From NCBI GenBank assembly GCA_902463905.1, contig CABQHF010000117.1, positions 1 through 6,980 of the forward strand: a stretch of DNA of 6,980 nucleotides. Reading direction: 5' to 3'. Position numbers and translations under genes: made by a program. Numbering within the stretch: position 1 is the first letter of the stretch; every line of letters begins with the position of its first letter. The notes under the pieces were generated by a model. That model was given only the letters and a program-made list of their open reading frames with translations, was not told the origin of the DNA and ran no database searches. Shown piece after piece: positions 1 to 6,150 of this stretch. Origin of the DNA: an uncultured Faecalibacterium sp. (GTDB lineage: Bacteria > Bacillota > Clostridia > Oscillospirales > Ruminococcaceae).

Positions 1-20
1 TATGGCAAACTCAGAAAAAA

Positions 21-1004
21 TTACTTTTCCAGAGCCTTCAGGATCTGACGTGCCAGATATTTGTGGCCGCAGGCGGTGGGGTGGGCGTCGTTGGCCACCA
101 GGGTGTAGGCGGCAGAGGCAAAAGCCACGTCGTACTGCTGGGCCAGCTTCTGCACCGAGCGGTTCAGGGTGCGGAAGTGCTTGGCAAAGGGGTTGGCAGG
201 AGCCGACAGCAGGGGAACGGGATTGTAGTAGCCCACCAGAACGATCTGGGCGTCGGGGTTCAGGGCCTTCAGCTCCTGGAGCAGGGCCTCAAGGTTGGCC
301 AGGGTGGTGGCCTGGCTCTGGGCGCAAATGTCGGCAACGCCGCTGCTCAGCAGCTGCAGCAGGGCCTTGCGCTGCTGGGCGGTGATGTTCAAAGAGTCCA
401 GGTTCTCCCGGAGGGCGGCAAAGGAGGAGGCGTCCATCTGGCGGAAGTCGCCCTCCAGCATAGGCAGCAGGGCCTCAAAGACCTGGGGGCCGCCCATGGC
501 AGAGGCAATGCCGTACATGATAGGCACCAGTACGTCGTTGGCACCGATCTCCACCGTGATCACCTGAGCGTGCTTCAGCTCCTGGCGCAGGTCAGGCAGA
601 GAGAAATTGATGCTGGCACTCTGGCAGGAGCCTGTCCGCACCAGCTCCAGCAGGTCACCGCTCATCAGGGCAGGCATTCCGTAGTTGGCGGTCTGGTCCC
701 GGCTCAGGCCCAGGCCCTGGGCCACCCGGGCCACATAGCAATCCTTGGAGTAGCCCTGGTAGTTGCCGGTCACATCGTAGTACCGGCCGTTCCGCTGGTA
801 AACAGCATCCGGCAGGCCGATGCCGGCTACGATGCTGTCGCCTAGGGCAATGTAGGAATACTGGTGCTGGGCAGCTTCCGCAGTTTCCGTCTGGGTCTGC
901 ACCGAGGTGGGGTCTGCAGCGGCAGGCTGGGCAGCCCCGGCAGAGACCACCGGCAGCACCAGCAGAGACAGAGCCAGCAGCAGGCTGACAAGGCGTTTTT
1001 TCAT
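21..1004 (-). CDS. Secreted SGNH/GDSL-type hydrolase (esterase or lipase)
   Basis: Predicted exported ester hydrolase of 327 aa. Residues 1-24 form a signal peptide: positive MKKR start, a Leu/Val-rich core, and an A-G-A motif at 22-24 before a likely cleavage site. There is no lipobox and no C-terminal anchor, so the product is probably released or loosely wall-associated. A low-complexity Ala/Thr/Gln linker (about 25-47) leads into the SGNH domain. Block I is GDS at 55-57 with nucleophile Ser57, the block II glycine is probably in the stretch 107-117, block III is GAND at 154-157 with Asn156, and block V has His308 in NDAHPTACGH. Block V carries Asp two residues before His with Asn at minus three, unlike the usual DxxH. 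The start at 1004 is chosen over an in-frame ATG at 1124 because the signal peptide begins here, an AAGGAGG lies 6 nt upstream, and the promoter lies between the two. The substrate cannot be told: lipid, acetylated glycan and other esters are all possible. Confidence 0.88.
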   Translation of the reverse strand: MKKRLVSLLLALSLLVLPVVSAGAAQPAAADPTSVQTQTETAEAAQHQYSYIALGDSIVAGIGLPDAVYQRNGRYYDVTGNYQGYSKDCYVARVAQGLGLSRDQTANYGMPALMSGDLLELVRTGSCQSASINFSLPDLRQELKHAQVITVEIGANDVLVPIMYGIASAMGGPQVFEALLPMLEGDFRQMDASSFAALRENLDSLNITAQQRKALLQLLSSGVADICAQSQATTLANLEALLQELKALNPDAQIVLVGYYNPVPLLSAPANPFAKHFRTLNRSVQKLAQQYDVAFASAAYTLVANDAHPTACGHKYLARQILKALEK

Positions 1005-1008
1005 AATG

Positions 1009-1017
1009 CTCCTCCTT
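1009..1017 (-). promoter_or_regulatory. Strong Shine-Dalgarno of the SGNH hydrolase
   Basis: AAGGAGGAG reads toward the ATG at 1004, with the AAGGAGG core ending 6 nt before it. It decides the start codon: the longer reading frame from 1124 would begin inside the preceding gene's terminator and upstream of the promoter. Confidence 0.85.
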
Positions 1018-1041
1018 TTTTGACCAATGGGGTTTTCTTCT

Positions 1042-1070
1042 ATCATAAAAAGAGAACCGGGCAATGTCAA
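1042..1070 (-). promoter_or_regulatory. SigA-type promoter of the SGNH hydrolase
   Basis: A perfect -35 TTGACA (1065-1070) and a -10 TATGAT (1042-1047, one mismatch to consensus) are separated by exactly 17 nt. The predicted transcription start is near 1035, giving a leader of about 30 nt. The bases just upstream of the -35 (about 1077-1090) are runs of T and A that could act as an UP element. A near-consensus promoter suggests strong expression without an obligatory activator. I see no clear operator dyad over it. Confidence 0.85.
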
Positions 1071-1097
1071 GGCACGTTTTTCAAAAAATGTCGGGTA

Positions 1098-1130
1098 AAT
1101 CAAAAACGACCGTGCACAGGGCACGGCCGT
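1098..1130 (-). terminator. Rho-independent terminator after the acyl-CoA ligase
   Basis: Reading the minus strand, ACGGCCGTGC (1121-1130) pairs with GCACGGTCGT (1106-1115) in a 10-bp stem with one G-U pair and a 5-nt loop. A TTTTTGATTT tract follows. The stem begins 12 nt after the ligase stop codon. The plus-strand side has no T tract, so it should work only on minus-strand transcripts. It separates the ligase from the hydrolase promoter about 30 nt further on. Confidence 0.88.
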
Positions 1131-1142
1131 AACAGGCAGACC

Positions 1143-2879
1143 TTAATAATCCCGGGGGCTGATCTCTTCTTCCAGCTTGCGGTAATCGATCTTGCCCACA
1201 GGGGTCAGGGGCATCTCATTGATAAACTTGTAGGCCACCGGCTGCACATACTCCGGCAGTTCCTCCACGCAGAGCTGCCGCAGCTCCCGCAGGATCTGAC
1301 GCTTTTTGTCAGCGGCAGCAGGGTCCAGCACCACGAACACAAAGGGCAGGCGGCCCTGGGCTTGGTCCTTGGCTACGCAGCCCACCACAGAGCACTGCCG
1401 CACGGCAGGGTGATGGCTGATGGCGTTCTCGATCATGGAGGGGAACACCTTGAAACCGTCGGGGCGGATGATCAGCCGCTTGATCCGGGAGCCCACGAAC
1501 ACAAAGCCGTCCTCGTCCATGTAGCCCACGTCTCCGGTATGCACCCAGGTGCGGCCGTCCGGGTGGACCTGCTTGACGGCAGCAGTCTCCTCCGGCTTAT
1601 GGTAGTAGCCCTTCATGATGGACTCGCTGCAGATGCAGATCTCGCCCTGCTCCCCGATGGGCAGCTCCTTGGTGGTGCCGGGCTCAAACACCGACACGAT
1701 GGTGTCCACCAGAGGGATGCCGGCACTGCCGGGCTTGGTGATGGGGCCAGCGGCGGCAGTGGCAGCAGAGGACACCTCGGTCATGCCATAGCCCTTGGCC
1801 AGGGGAAACTCCACGTTGTGGGCAGCCAGGAACTCGTTGACATTCTCCTCAGCACCCACCGAGATGGCGTCGCCGCCGGCGGCGTACATCCGGATGAAGG
1901 ACAGGTCCTTTTTCCGGAGCCGGATGTCGGTGGCCAGCTGCTGGTAGTGGGTGGGCACACCAAACATAAGCTGGGGCTTGTATTTCAGCACCAGGCTGCC
2001 CAGCTTGGCGGCGTCAAGGTTGGGGATGATGGTCACCTTGAGGCCCAGGGTCAGAGGCAGATGAATGCCGCAGGCAAAGCCGTAGGCAATAAAGGGAGGC
2101 ATGATGTTCATAAGGGTCTGGCCCCGGTGGCACAGGAACTCGTAGGTCTTGAACTGCTTGGCAATGGCGTTGAAGTTCCGGTCCGTGAGCATTACGCCCT
2201 TGGGGGAACCGGTGGTGCCGCCGGTGTGGACCACCACGCAGGCATGGTCCATGGGGTCCACCGGGTCGGCAGCGGTGCTCTGGCCCTGGCCCCCGGCAAT
2301 AAAGTCCTTCCAGCGGATAACGTTGGAGGAGTAGTGGTTCTTGTCCGGGTTCTTCAGCTTATAACCTATGGCCATGGGCAGGGACAAGGAGTCGGCAGGG
2401 GACACCACCAGGATGCGCTCCACATGGGTGCGCTTGGCAGCCTGGACACAGCGGTCGTAGGTCACGTTCAGGCAGATCAGCAGGTGAGAGTCCACCTCAG
2501 TGATGTAGTCGTGGATGCCCTCCACGCTGTACCGGGGGTCCACCAGGTTCAAGGTGGCACCGATCAGGTCCGCAGCGTAAAAGGCGTAGATGATCTCCGG
2601 GGTCATGACGCTGACCACCGTGGCAATGTCGCCCTTCTTCAGGCCAATGGCACGGAAAGCGGCAGCGGTCTTTTTGATATTGACAAAAAGGTCGGCATAG
2701 GTGATCTTGCGGCCAAAGTACTCCAGAGCAGGCTCGTTCAGGTGCTGTTTGTTCTGCTGGTACAGGTACTCAAAGGTGGTGCAGTCCGGCAGGGGCTGGC
2801 CGATGTAACTGGCGTCGTAGTACTTCAGCCAGGGCTTTGCGACGGATGCGTAAACTGCCTCATGTGCTGTAGTTGACAT
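1143..2879 (-). CDS. Acyl-CoA synthetase / AMP-forming ligase (ANL superfamily)
   Basis: A 578-aa cytoplasmic enzyme that should activate a carboxylic acid with ATP to an acyl-adenylate and transfer it to CoA. The ANL core motifs are present in order: phosphate loop HTGGTTGSPKGV at 218-229, GYGMTE at 363-368, HTGDVGYMDEDG at 447-458 with ribose-binding Asp450, hinge region SRIKRLI at 464-470, and the C-terminal catalytic Lys563 in TPVGKIDYRKL. The large N-domain (to about 460) and small C-domain are both complete, and the length suits fatty-acyl-CoA ligases. No carrier-protein or condensation domain is attached, and no NRPS partner is adjacent, so a stand-alone CoA ligase fits better than a peptide-synthetase module. 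The acid is probably medium or long chain, but aromatic, bile or carnitine-like substrates cannot be excluded by eye. It is transcribed alone from its own promoter and terminator. The Shine-Dalgarno (AAAGGG, 9 nt upstream) is only moderate. Confidence 0.9.
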   Translation of the reverse strand: MSTTAHEAVYASVAKPWLKYYDASYIGQPLPDCTTFEYLYQQNKQHLNEPALEYFGRKITYADLFVNIKKTAAAFRAIGLKKGDIATVVSVMTPEIIYAFYAADLIGATLNLVDPRYSVEGIHDYITEVDSHLLICLNVTYDRCVQAAKRTHVERILVVSPADSLSLPMAIGYKLKNPDKNHYSSNVIRWKDFIAGGQGQSTAADPVDPMDHACVVVHTGGTTGSPKGVMLTDRNFNAIAKQFKTYEFLCHRGQTLMNIMPPFIAYGFACGIHLPLTLGLKVTIIPNLDAAKLGSLVLKYKPQLMFGVPTHYQQLATDIRLRKKDLSFIRMYAAGGDAISVGAEENVNEFLAAHNVEFPLAKGYGMTEVSSAATAAAGPITKPGSAGIPLVDTIVSVFEPGTTKELPIGEQGEICICSESIMKGYYHKPEETAAVKQVHPDGRTWVHTGDVGYMDEDGFVFVGSRIKRLIIRPDGFKVFPSMIENAISHHPAVRQCSVVGCVAKDQAQGRLPFVFVVLDPAAADKKRQILRELRQLCVEELPEYVQPVAYKFINEMPLTPVGKIDYRKLEEEISPRDY

Positions 2880-2888
2880 AGGATCAAA

Positions 2889-2895
2889 CCCTTTC
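2889..2895 (-). promoter_or_regulatory. Weak Shine-Dalgarno of the acyl-CoA ligase
   Basis: GAAAGGG ends 9 nt before the ATG at 2879. It is clearly weaker than the AGGAGG sites of the neighbouring genes. It lies at the end of a long purine-rich, probably unstructured stretch (about 2889-2932), which could help ribosome loading. No other in-frame start has a better site. Confidence 0.55.
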
Positions 2896-2934
2896 TCTTA
2901 TGATTCGTTCTTCTTCTTTTTTATACTTTCTCCA

Positions 2935-2960
2935 GGCCCGGCAGACCAAAGCTCCGGGCC
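2935..2960 (-). promoter_or_regulatory. GC-rich hairpin in the leader of the acyl-CoA ligase
   Basis: Perfect 7-bp inverted repeat GGCCCGG / CCGGGCC with a 12-nt loop, in the predicted untranslated leader about 55 nt before the start codon. No T tract follows on either strand, so it is not an intrinsic terminator. It may stabilise the mRNA or be part of a leader control element. It matches no riboswitch class that I recognise. Confidence 0.5.
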
Positions 2961-2969
2961 AAGGGTCAA

Positions 2970-2997
2970 ACAGGCCAGGGCACACAGCCCTGCCTGT
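2970..2997 (-). promoter_or_regulatory. Inverted repeat at the transcription start of the acyl-CoA ligase (candidate operator)
   Basis: On the minus strand, ACAGGC-AGGGC (2987-2997) is repeated inverted as GCCCT-G-GCCTGT (2970-2981), giving 11 paired positions with one extra G and a 5-nt centre. The repeat begins directly after the -10 box and covers the predicted start site near 2991, where a repressor would block initiation. Because the outer arm lies partly upstream of the start, only the inner part would form fully in the RNA, which favours a DNA-level role. The regulator is unknown. Confidence 0.45.
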
Positions 2998-3026
2998 ATT
3001 GTAGTGGACAACAGTTGGAAAGTCAA
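2998..3026 (-). promoter_or_regulatory. SigA-type promoter of the acyl-CoA ligase
   Basis: A -35 TTGACT (3021-3026) and a -10 TACAAT (2998-3003), each with one mismatch to consensus, are spaced by 17 nt. The predicted start near 2991 gives a leader of about 110 nt. The promoter sits about 20 nt beyond the oppF terminator, so the ligase is an independent transcription unit. Confidence 0.82.
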
Positions 3027-3045
3027 TGAACAAACTGTGAGAAGT

Positions 3046-3080
3046 AAAAAAGAGACAAAACACCGATGGTTTTGTCTCTT
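3046..3080 (-). terminator. Rho-independent terminator of the opp operon
   Basis: On the minus strand, AAGAGACAAAAC (3069-3080) and GTTTTGTCTCTT (3050-3061) form a perfect 12-bp stem around a 7-nt loop, followed at once by a run of T (3046-3050). It starts 38 nt after the oppF stop codon. No T run follows on the plus strand. This marks the end of the oppBCDF transcript. Confidence 0.93.
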
Positions 3081-3118
3081 GAAATCTGGGAGAAAGTTGC
3101 TTTTTGCGGCAAAGAAAC

Positions 3119-4051
3119 TTAGCTGTTGCCCAGCCAGGCCTCTGCCTCGGCGGCGCTGCAAAGAACCCAGTGCCTCGGGCGCAGCTCCCGCCACTGGGGC
3201 GCTTCGGTGGAATAATCGTGCATGGCGGGGTCGTACACCAACAGCTTTTTATTGCGCTCCCGGCGGGGGTCCGGCATGGGGATGGCGGACAGCAGGCTGC
3301 GGGTGTAGGGATGGATGGCGTGGGCCACCAGCTCCTCCGCGTCGGCCAGTTCCACGATGCTGCCCTTGTGGATGACTGCGATGCGGTCCGAAATGTAGCG
3401 CATCACCGAGAGGTCATGGGCGATGAACAGGTAGGTGATGCCGCGCTCCTTCTGCAGGCGGCGCAGCAGGTTGAGCACCTGGGCGCGGATGGACATGTCC
3501 AGAGCGCTGATGGGCTCATCGGCCACGATGAATTCCGGCTCCACGATCAGCGCACGGGCAATGCCGATGCGCTGCCGCTGGCCGCCGGAAAATTCGTGGG
3601 GAAAGCGGGAAGCAAATTCCGGCAGCAAACCCACGTCCAGCAGAGCCTGCCGCACTTTTTCTTCCCGCTGGGCGGCGGAGAGGTCGGGCCGCACGTTCTG
3701 CAGGCCCTCGCCCACGATGTAGCTCACCTTGGCGCGCTCGTTCAGCGAGGACTGCGGGTCCTGAAAGATCATCTGGATCTCACGGGTGATCTGCTTGTCC
3801 AGCGCACGCGGGATTTTGCCGTTGATCTTCTGGCCCTTGTACAGGATCTCACCGCCAGAGGTGGGCAGAATGCGCAGGATGGCCCGGCCGATGGTGGTCT
3901 TGCCGGAGCCGGACTCACCCACCAAACCAAAGGTCTCGCCCTTGTAGATCTGAAAACTGGCGTTCTGTACGGCGGCAAAGGCCTTGCGGCCGGAGCCGTA
4001 GGTCACATTCAGGTCCTTCACTTCCAGAAGGACTTCTTTTTCCTCGGCCAT
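3119..4051 (-). CDS. oppF: Oligopeptide ABC transporter, ATP-binding subunit OppF
   Basis: A 310-aa ATPase, one of the two nucleotide-binding subunits that power peptide import on the cytoplasmic face of the OppBC channel. Visible motifs are Walker A GESGSGKT at 45-52, Q-loop Gln97 in FQDPQSSLN, ABC signature FSGGQRQR at 154-161, Walker B FIVADE at 174-179 with catalytic Glu179, and switch His212. The C-terminal region typical of oligopeptide/dipeptide ATPases follows (HPYTRSLLSAIPMPDP at 247-262), then a tail with a YDPAMHDYS element that I associate with Firmicute OppF proteins. It is the last gene of the operon and starts one base after the oppD stop; its own AAAGGAGG ends 9 nt before the ATG. 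The name OppF rather than OppD rests on gene order, the shorter length and the tail. Peptide length and specificity cannot be read from it. Confidence 0.92.
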   Translation of the reverse strand: MAEEKEVLLEVKDLNVTYGSGRKAFAAVQNASFQIYKGETFGLVGESGSGKTTIGRAILRILPTSGGEILYKGQKINGKIPRALDKQITREIQMIFQDPQSSLNERAKVSYIVGEGLQNVRPDLSAAQREEKVRQALLDVGLLPEFASRFPHEFSGGQRQRIGIARALIVEPEFIVADEPISALDMSIRAQVLNLLRRLQKERGITYLFIAHDLSVMRYISDRIAVIHKGSIVELADAEELVAHAIHPYTRSLLSAIPMPDPRRERNKKLLVYDPAMHDYSTEAPQWRELRPRHWVLCSAAEAEAWLGNS

Positions 4052-4052
4052 C

Positions 4053-5108
4053 TTACAAGCCCTCCTTTTGCAGTTTTTTCACCGCAGCAGGCGGCTCGAT
4101 GTGGGGTGCCCGGGGGTCCAGCAGCCAGGTCTTGGCCTTGTGGGTGGGCGAAACTTCAAAGTACGGCGGGCGCTTGACATAGTCGATCTTCAGTGCCTGC
4201 GGGTTGCGGGGCGCAAAGGCGTCGCCGCGGATCTCGGCAAAGAGGTTGGGCGGGGTGCCCACGATGTTGAACAGGTCCTCGCCTTTTATGCCCATCTGGG
4301 GCATGCTGGACAGCAGTGCCCAGGTGTAGGGGTGGCGGGAGTCATAGTAGATCTCGTCGGCGGTGCCGATCTCTACGATGTCGCCGGCGTACATCACGGC
4401 TACCCGGTCGGCAATGTTGGCCACGACGCCCAGGTCGTGGGTGATCATGACGATGGTCAGGTGGTACTTGGCCCGCAGCTCCTTGAGCAGCTGCAAAATC
4501 TGAGCCTGAATGGTCACATCCAGCGCGGTGGTGGGCTCGTCACAGATCAGGATCTTCGGGCTGCAGGCCACCGCAATGGCGATCACCACGCGCTGACGCA
4601 TGCCGCCGGAGAACTCGTGGGGGTACTGCTTAAAACGCACTTCCGGGTCAGAGATGCCTACGTCCCGCAGGTATTCCAGCGTTTTGGCCCTGGCCTCGGT
4701 GCCCTTCAGGCCCTGATGCAGGGTCACGGCCTCCAAAATCTGGTCGCCGATGGTTTTCAGCGGGTTCAGGCTGGTCATGGGGTCCTGCATGATCATGGCA
4801 ATTTCGCGGCCCCGGATGCGCAGCCAGTCCTTCCCGGTTTTCAGGCCGGACAGGCGCACCGGCTCTGCGCCGGGGGTAGGGCAGTAGTCGATGGTGCCGC
4901 CGGTGATGGAGCCATTGGTGTCCAACAGGCCCATGAAACTCTTGGTGAACACGCTCTTGCCGGAGCCGGACTCGCCCACGACGGCCAGCACTTCACCCCG
5001 GTACAGGTCCAGGTCGATGCCGCGGATGGCGTGCAGCACCCGGCCGCGCAGGTTGAACCGGATATCCAGCCCCCGCACCGAGAGGATGCAGTCGTTTTCG
5101 TTCATCAT
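4053..5108 (-). CDS. oppD: Oligopeptide ABC transporter, ATP-binding subunit OppD
   Basis: A 351-aa ATPase that pairs with OppF. Motifs are Walker A GESGSGKS at 45-52, Q-loop Gln108 in MQDPMTSLNP, signature FSGGMRQR at 166-173, Walker B ILICDE at 186-191 with Glu191, and switch His224. The oligopeptide-specific C-terminus begins at HPYTWALLSSMP (259-270). The following segment keeps the family frame (GDAFAPRNP ... ALKID ... HKAKTWLL, 295-330), but the four positions usually held by cysteines are Asp296, Asn302, Asp309 and Thr327. The start is chosen from the Shine-Dalgarno: AAGGAGG at 5114-5120 lies 5 nt before the ATG at 5108 and 8 nt before a second ATG at 5105, so the protein may begin one residue later. 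An in-frame ATG at 5162 lies inside oppC, adds residues unlike the family and is rejected. The oppC stop codon TAA overlaps the start of the ribosome site, which suggests coupled translation. Confidence 0.92.
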   Translation of the reverse strand: MMNENDCILSVRGLDIRFNLRGRVLHAIRGIDLDLYRGEVLAVVGESGSGKSVFTKSFMGLLDTNGSITGGTIDYCPTPGAEPVRLSGLKTGKDWLRIRGREIAMIMQDPMTSLNPLKTIGDQILEAVTLHQGLKGTEARAKTLEYLRDVGISDPEVRFKQYPHEFSGGMRQRVVIAIAVACSPKILICDEPTTALDVTIQAQILQLLKELRAKYHLTIVMITHDLGVVANIADRVAVMYAGDIVEIGTADEIYYDSRHPYTWALLSSMPQMGIKGEDLFNIVGTPPNLFAEIRGDAFAPRNPQALKIDYVKRPPYFEVSPTHKAKTWLLDPRAPHIEPPAAVKKLQKEGL

Positions 5109-5113
5109 GCATT

Positions 5114-5121
5114 CCTCCTTA
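5114..5121 (-). promoter_or_regulatory. Shine-Dalgarno of oppD fused to the oppC stop codon
   Basis: TAAGGAGG: the TAA ends oppC and the AAGGAGG is the oppD ribosome site. A ribosome finishing oppC therefore sits on the oppD initiation site. The position rules out the upstream in-frame ATG at 5162 and leaves the adjacent ATGs at 5108 and 5105. Confidence 0.85.
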
Positions 5122-6150
5122 CTGCAGGTGGTTCTTTGGGTCGGCGGCGTCCGAGAACGCATTGCCGATCAGATAGAACGCAATGGTGACAAAGCTCAAA
5201 ATCAAGGTGGGGTAGAGCAGCTGGTAGCGCAGACCGGCCTGCATCATCACCTTGCGGCCGTCGTTGACCAGATTGCCCAGCGAGGGCGTCTCCACCGAGA
5301 GGCCCAGGCCGATGTAGGTGATGAACACCTCGTTGCCGATGGCTTCCGGAATGGTGAGGGCCATGCGCAGCATGATCACCGACACCAGATACGGCAGCAG
5401 GTTGCGCAGCACGATGCGCACCGTGGGGGTGCCGATGCAGCGGGAGGCAACGTTGTAGTCACGGTCACGGATGATGAGGATCTGGTTGCGGATGAACCGC
5501 GCCATCTCGATCCAGCCCTTGATGGACATGCCCAGGATCATGGTCCAGATGCTGGGGGAGGCCACATAGGAGATGAGGATCAGCACAATGGCGGTGGGAA
5601 TGTTGTCAAAGATGTTGTACAACTCCGTGAACAGAAAATCCAGCCCGCGCACATAGCCCCACAGCACACCGGCAGTGATGCCCACCACGGCTTCGATGAG
5701 AGCCACGAAAAAGGCAATGGTCAGGCTGGTGCGGGCACCGGCCCAGATGCGGGCCCACAGGTCCTGCCCGATGGAGTTGGAACCCCAGATAAAGCCGTCC
5801 TGCCCGGGAGCGATGTTGCGGTACTGGATGCCGGTGACGGGGTCCACGGCGCAGAGGTTGGGGTCTGCCTGCCCCGGCAGATAAGGCTGGAGAAAGGCAA
5901 AGGCCACCACGGCCACCAGCGCGATGAGCAGGGCCACGGCTGCCTTGTTCTTGAAGAAAGCACGGAAGGTGCTGCCCCAGTAGCTGTAGTTGGAGCTGGC
6001 CGTGGCCTCGGCCTGCTCGGCGTGGAACCCGGCGGGGGTGAACAGTTCGTCCTCCGGCAGGTCTGCCCAGGCAGCAGGGCCTTCCTTCTGCAGGGTGTTG
6101 AGCTGGTTTTCCAGCTTTTTGGATCTTTCCCGTTTCAGGAACGAAAGCAT
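5119..6150 (-). CDS. oppC: Oligopeptide ABC transporter, permease subunit OppC
   Basis: A 343-aa inner-membrane permease that forms the peptide channel with OppB. A charged cytoplasmic N-terminal stretch (1-69) precedes the first membrane helix (about 70-88). A long outside loop follows, ending in WGSNSIGQDLWARIWAGARTSL at 122-143, which corresponds to the conserved G(T/S)xxxGxD segment of OppC/DppC proteins. Further hydrophobic segments lie near 144-167, 183-208, 254-275 and 311-331. The cytoplasmic EAA-like loop that docks the ATPases is at about 234-253 (ASRCIGTPTVRIVLRNLLP), with the conserved Gly at 240 and Leu-Pro at 252-253. The external loop, with DPVTGIQYRNIAPG at 103-116, resembles that of Firmicute Opp systems as I remember them. 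The start codon overlaps the oppB stop (TGATG); AAGGTGG lies 6 nt upstream. Confidence 0.93.
   Translation of the reverse strand: MLSFLKRERSKKLENQLNTLQKEGPAAWADLPEDELFTPAGFHAEQAEATASSNYSYWGSTFRAFFKNKAAVALLIALVAVVAFAFLQPYLPGQADPNLCAVDPVTGIQYRNIAPGQDGFIWGSNSIGQDLWARIWAGARTSLTIAFFVALIEAVVGITAGVLWGYVRGLDFLFTELYNIFDNIPTAIVLILISYVASPSIWTMILGMSIKGWIEMARFIRNQILIIRDRDYNVASRCIGTPTVRIVLRNLLPYLVSVIMLRMALTIPEAIGNEVFITYIGLGLSVETPSLGNLVNDGRKVMMQAGLRYQLLYPTLILSFVTIAFYLIGNAFSDAADPKNHLQ

Noticed and set aside
1005..1124. N-terminal extension of the SGNH hydrolase to an ATG at 1124
   Set aside because: It would start within the preceding terminator stem, upstream of the consensus promoter, and would place 40 non-signal residues before a clear signal peptide.
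864..2876. Long plus-strand open frame (670 codons) opposite the acyl-CoA ligase
   Set aside because: It runs through a promoter, a terminator and the full length of a gene with clear catalytic motifs on the other strand. Its translation is rich in His, Gly, Val and Gln, as expected from an antisense frame in GC-rich DNA.
2918..2947. Possible second ligase promoter with a TATAAA box in the leader
   Set aside because: The TATAAA lies in an A-rich run, and the only -35 candidate at a suitable distance (TTGGTC) matches consensus at three of six positions. The upstream promoter is far better.
2935..2960. Leader hairpin read as a terminator
   Set aside because: No T tract follows the stem on either strand.
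2898..3194. 98-codon minus-strand open frame between oppF and the ligase
   Set aside because: It crosses the oppF terminus, the terminator hairpin and the ligase promoter, has no convincing ribosome site, and its composition looks random.
5109..5162. N-terminal extension of OppD to an ATG at 5162
   Set aside because: It overlaps the end of oppC, has no ribosome site of its own and adds residues unlike the OppD family; the ATGs at 5108/5105 have a strong Shine-Dalgarno.
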